Positions 31,548 to 33,924 of a DNA stretch of 33,924 bases are shown in pieces (positions within the stretch are counted from its first letter, which is position 1; the number at the start of each line of letters is the position of its first letter). The DNA is from Planctomycetota bacterium (GTDB lineage Bacteria > Planctomycetota > Planctomycetia > Gemmatales > Gemmataceae). The DNA is taken from contig JAGWVO010000002.1 of NCBI GenBank assembly GCA_018970845.1, forward strand, positions 1 through 33,924. The letters run 5' to 3'. The notes beneath the pieces were generated by a model. The model worked only from the letters and a program-made list of their open reading frames with translations. It did not search any database and was not told where the DNA came from. Position numbers and translations under genes: made by a program.

Positions 31548-33074
31548 ATGACAACCCTGCCCCTGATCCTCGCGACCCTGATGGCGCCATGCACCGACGC
31601 CGGCGAATTGACCCGCGTGCTGGACGGCGCCCTGGCCCGCGACAAGCTGGCGATCGACAAGCTGGCCGACGACCATGAGTTATGCCGCAGGATCCACCTC
31701 GACCTCGTCGGCCGTGTGCCCACCCCGGCGGAGACGAGGCGGTTTTTGGCGGCGCCGGTGGCAACCCGCCGTGCCGAACTGGCCAAGGGCCTGCTGGCTT
31801 CGCCACAATTCGCGGAGGCCTGGGCCTCGACCCTCCACCTGATCCTGATGGAACGGCTCGGAGACAACGCCGAGTGGAACGGCTTCCTCAAGGAGTTCGT
31901 CTCCTCGAACCGATCATTCCGCGAACTCACCGGGCAAATGCTCGACCCGGGCGCCTCCGGATCCCCCAAGGGATCGGGCTTCTTCCTGTCGAAAAGGCTC
32001 GAGAACTACGGGCAGAACCCCGTCGATTACCCGTCGCTCACGCGCGATGTGGGCCGGCTGTTCTTGGGGATGGACCTGCGGTGCGCCCAGTGCCACGACC
32101 ACCTGACCGTGCCTTCGTACAAGCAGGCGCACTTCCAGGGGCTTTTCGCCTTCACCCGCCAGATGGTGCTGGGTGATGCCGCCAAGGCGACGGTTGGCGA
32201 GAAGCCCGTGGCGGGCAAGGTATCGTTCAGCTCGGTGTTCGACATGGAGAAGATGGAAACGGGGCCGTCGCTGCCCGGGCGCAAGCCGCTGGATGTGCCC
32301 GAGGTGAAGGCTGGCGAGGAGTACGCCGTGAAGCCCGACCGGAAAACCAAGTCGTCCGGCGTGCCCAAGGTGGCGATGATGCCGCTATTGGCCAGGGCCG
32401 TGACCGAGGACGACCGCCTGGCGCGCACCTGGGCGAACCGCCTGGCGCGTGTGCTGCTGGGCAGGGGTATCGTTGAATCCCCCGACTTCGACCACCCCGG
32501 CAACCCGCCGGCCCTGCCGGCGACGCTCGACGCGATGGCCTCGGCGCTCCGCTCCGGCATGCCGCTGAAAACCTGGCTTGAGGGGGTCGTGAACTCGAGG
32601 CTTTACCAGGCTCCCTCGGGCCCCGCGGCGGGCTCGGGCGCGGCGGCCTTTTCGCGCGCCCTGGAAAGGCCGCTCACCGGCGAGGCCCTCGCCGCCAGCA
32701 TTGAGACAGCCCTGGGCAACGGCAAGCGCGACGAGGCCCGGCTCAAGCGGTTCCGCCAGGTGTTCGGGCACCCGCCCCGCGAGCCGGATGAGGCCGGCCA
32801 TCCCTCCGTGGAGAAGGCCCTGTTCTGGAGGAACGACCCGGCGGTGAGGGCGATGATGTCGCCCGAGTCCGGCAACCTGATGGAACGGCTGCTCAAGCTG
32901 GAGGGACCGGCGCTCGCCGAGGAACTGTTCCTGTCGCTGCTGGGCCGCCCGCCCGCCGCCGAGGAACGGGACGCGGTGCTGGCGGCGGTCGCCAAGGCTC
33001 CCCAGCCGCTGGAAGGCAGGCGGATCGCCGCGTGGGCGTTACTGGCCTCCACGGAATTCCAGGTGAACCATTGA
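31548..33074 (+). CDS. DUF1549/DUF1553 planctomycete cytochrome-like protein
   Basis: A 508-residue protein combining the DUF1549 domain (residues about 20-200: LCRRIHLDLVGRVPTPAETRRFL and FLSKRLENYGQNPVDYPSLTRDVGRLFLG) with DUF1553 (about 270-508). One haem-c-like site, CAQCHDH, lies at about 180-186 within DUF1549, as is usual in this family. The N-terminal domain often called PSCyt1 (an additional CxxCH region) is absent, so this is a short version. A signal-like hydrophobic start (LPLILATLMAPC) suggests export. These proteins are typically paired with a DUF1501 protein, as here. The ATG is preceded by GAGGAA at 31539-31544. The function of the pair is unknown. Confidence 0.92.
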   Translation: MTTLPLILATLMAPCTDAGELTRVLDGALARDKLAIDKLADDHELCRRIHLDLVGRVPTPAETRRFLAAPVATRRAELAKGLLASPQFAEAWASTLHLILMERLGDNAEWNGFLKEFVSSNRSFRELTGQMLDPGASGSPKGSGFFLSKRLENYGQNPVDYPSLTRDVGRLFLGMDLRCAQCHDHLTVPSYKQAHFQGLFAFTRQMVLGDAAKATVGEKPVAGKVSFSSVFDMEKMETGPSLPGRKPLDVPEVKAGEEYAVKPDRKTKSSGVPKVAMMPLLARAVTEDDRLARTWANRLARVLLGRGIVESPDFDHPGNPPALPATLDAMASALRSGMPLKTWLEGVVNSRLYQAPSGPAAGSGAAAFSRALERPLTGEALAASIETALGNGKRDEARLKRFRQVFGHPPREPDEAGHPSVEKALFWRNDPAVRAMMSPESGNLMERLLKLEGPALAEELFLSLLGRPPAAEERDAVLAAVAKAPQPLEGRRIAAWALLASTEFQVNH

Positions 33075-33084
33075 GGAATCGGCG

Positions 33085-33924
33085 ATGAACTTCCTGTCGG
33101 AACACCGTTTTTCGAGGCGCTCGTGGCTGGCCGGGATGGCCGCCATGGCCGGCGGCCTGGCGCGGGGGAACACCCCGTCGGACAAGCAGTTGCTGCTCAT
33201 CTGGCTTGATGGCGGACTGAGCCAGTTGGAAAGCTGGGATCCCAAGCCGGGAACCAGGTTTGGCGGGCCGTTCCGCTCGATCCCGACAAGCGTCACCGGC
33301 ATCCGCTACAGCGAGATGCTGCCGCTGACGGCGCGCCACGCGGACAAGATCGCCGTGGTGCGCAACATGTCGACGCAGGACAACTCGCACTCCGCCGGCG
33401 TCGCGCGGATCCAGCGGGGCGACCCGAAGAACCGCGGGGTCGATTACCCCTACCTGAATGTCGCCGCGGCCCGGTGGCTCGGCCCCAAGGCCGCGGGGAT
33501 GCCGGCGTCGATGGTCATCAAGCCGGGCAACGGCGGGTTCCTCGTGGGCGAGACGGGATTCCTCGGGGCCAGGCACGCTTCGCTCGCGCTGGGCGACGGC
33601 AAGCCGCCGCCCCTTCTCGACCGTTCCGCCGACATCACCGCGGGGGAGGACGAGGCCAGGCTCTCGCTCCGCGACACGCTCGACCGCATCGGCGCCAAGG
33701 CCCGGGGATCGTCCCTCGCCGTGGCCAACTCGGAGACCTACCGGCTGGCCGAGACTCTGCGTTCCCGTCGCGACCTGTTCGATCCATCGCGCCTGGACGC
33801 CAAGTCCGTGGAGCGCTACGGAGACTGGGACCTGGGGCGGCACATCCTCCAGGCGCGCGGATTGCTCGAGGCCGGCGTCAGGATCGTCAAGGTGATCTCC
33901 TACGGCTGGGACAGCCATGGCGAC
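33085..33924 (+). CDS. DUF1501 family protein, N-terminal part
   Basis: The frame is open to the end of the window, so only 280 residues are visible. The N-terminus carries a Tat-like signal (RFSRRSWLAGMAAMAGGLA). The DUF1501 start follows (QLLLIWLDGGLSQLESWDPKPG). The family-typical IRYSEMLPLTARHADKIAVVRNMSTQDNSHSAG and the later EAGVRIVKVISYGWDSHG mark the sulfatase-like fold with the metal-binding Asp and His in its expected place. GAGGAA at 33073-33078 precedes the ATG by 6 nt. It starts 10 nt after the DUF1549 gene, forming the usual planctomycete pair. The C-terminal part is missing only because the window ends. Confidence 0.92.
   Translation, partial: MNFLSEHRFSRRSWLAGMAAMAGGLARGNTPSDKQLLLIWLDGGLSQLESWDPKPGTRFGGPFRSIPTSVTGIRYSEMLPLTARHADKIAVVRNMSTQDNSHSAGVARIQRGDPKNRGVDYPYLNVAAARWLGPKAAGMPASMVIKPGNGGFLVGETGFLGARHASLALGDGKPPPLLDRSADITAGEDEARLSLRDTLDRIGAKARGSSLAVANSETYRLAETLRSRRDLFDPSRLDAKSVERYGDWDLGRHILQARGLLEAGVRIVKVISYGWDSHGD

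Overview
The window is about 33.9 kb of GC-rich bacterial chromosome. Its gene content points to a planctomycete of the Gemmatales/Isosphaerales kind. The supporting families are DUF1501, DUF1549/DUF1553, DUF1080, PPC-repeat proteins, a calpain-like protease with an N-terminal LExLExR export motif, and a planctomycete-style ECF sigma factor. This assignment is inferred from families, not from a marker gene. No rRNA, tRNA, CRISPR array, transposase or integrase was seen.

Region 1 (1-8724, + strand) is one respiratory operon. It holds the end of actC, then actD, actE and actF (alternative complex III), a 184-residue single-helix protein of unknown function, a SCO-type copper chaperone, and coxB-coxA-coxC-coxD of an A2-type caa3 oxidase whose subunit II carries its own haem c. 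Start and stop codons overlap or nearly touch, and a GC hairpin closes the operon. Together the genes describe a quinol-to-oxygen chain with its copper assembly factor.

Region 2 (8725-12600) is mostly on the minus strand. A DUF1080 protein, a YeiH-type membrane transporter and a 46-residue membrane peptide are translationally coupled. They are followed by a VOC protein (+) that converges on ubiX (-). A degenerate repeat lies on either side of the DUF1080/YeiH operon.

Region 3 (12624-19601, + strand) resembles a stress-response cluster: an alpha/beta hydrolase, a COG1926-type phosphoribosyltransferase, a BaeRF-type release-factor-like protein, a zinc-finger/Ser-Thr kinase fusion, a small cysteine-containing protein, Hsp20, a ribbon-helix-helix-like protein, a second hydrolase copy that has lost its catalytic serine, and an ECF sigma factor.

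Region 4 (19628-25471, - strand) holds exported proteins: a calpain-like cysteine protease, a Tat-exported sulfite-oxidase-like molybdoenzyme, and a PPC-repeat protein. A 25-bp inverted repeat of the dispersed family lies at 22044-22129.

Region 5 (25697-33924, + strand) holds two multihaem c-type cytochromes of the c554 kind, a tandem metallo-beta-lactamase-fold protein, a four-helix membrane protein, a DUF1549/DUF1553 protein and the start of a DUF1501 protein.

Two sequence-level signals stand out. The tetranucleotide ACGT is almost absent: I found one copy by eye where about 100 would be expected by chance. Its avoidance visibly dictates codon choice before valine. Several sharply bounded AT-rich islands interrupt the GC-rich sequence, two of them inside the reading frame of the second cytochrome gene. 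The single ACGT lies in one of those islands.
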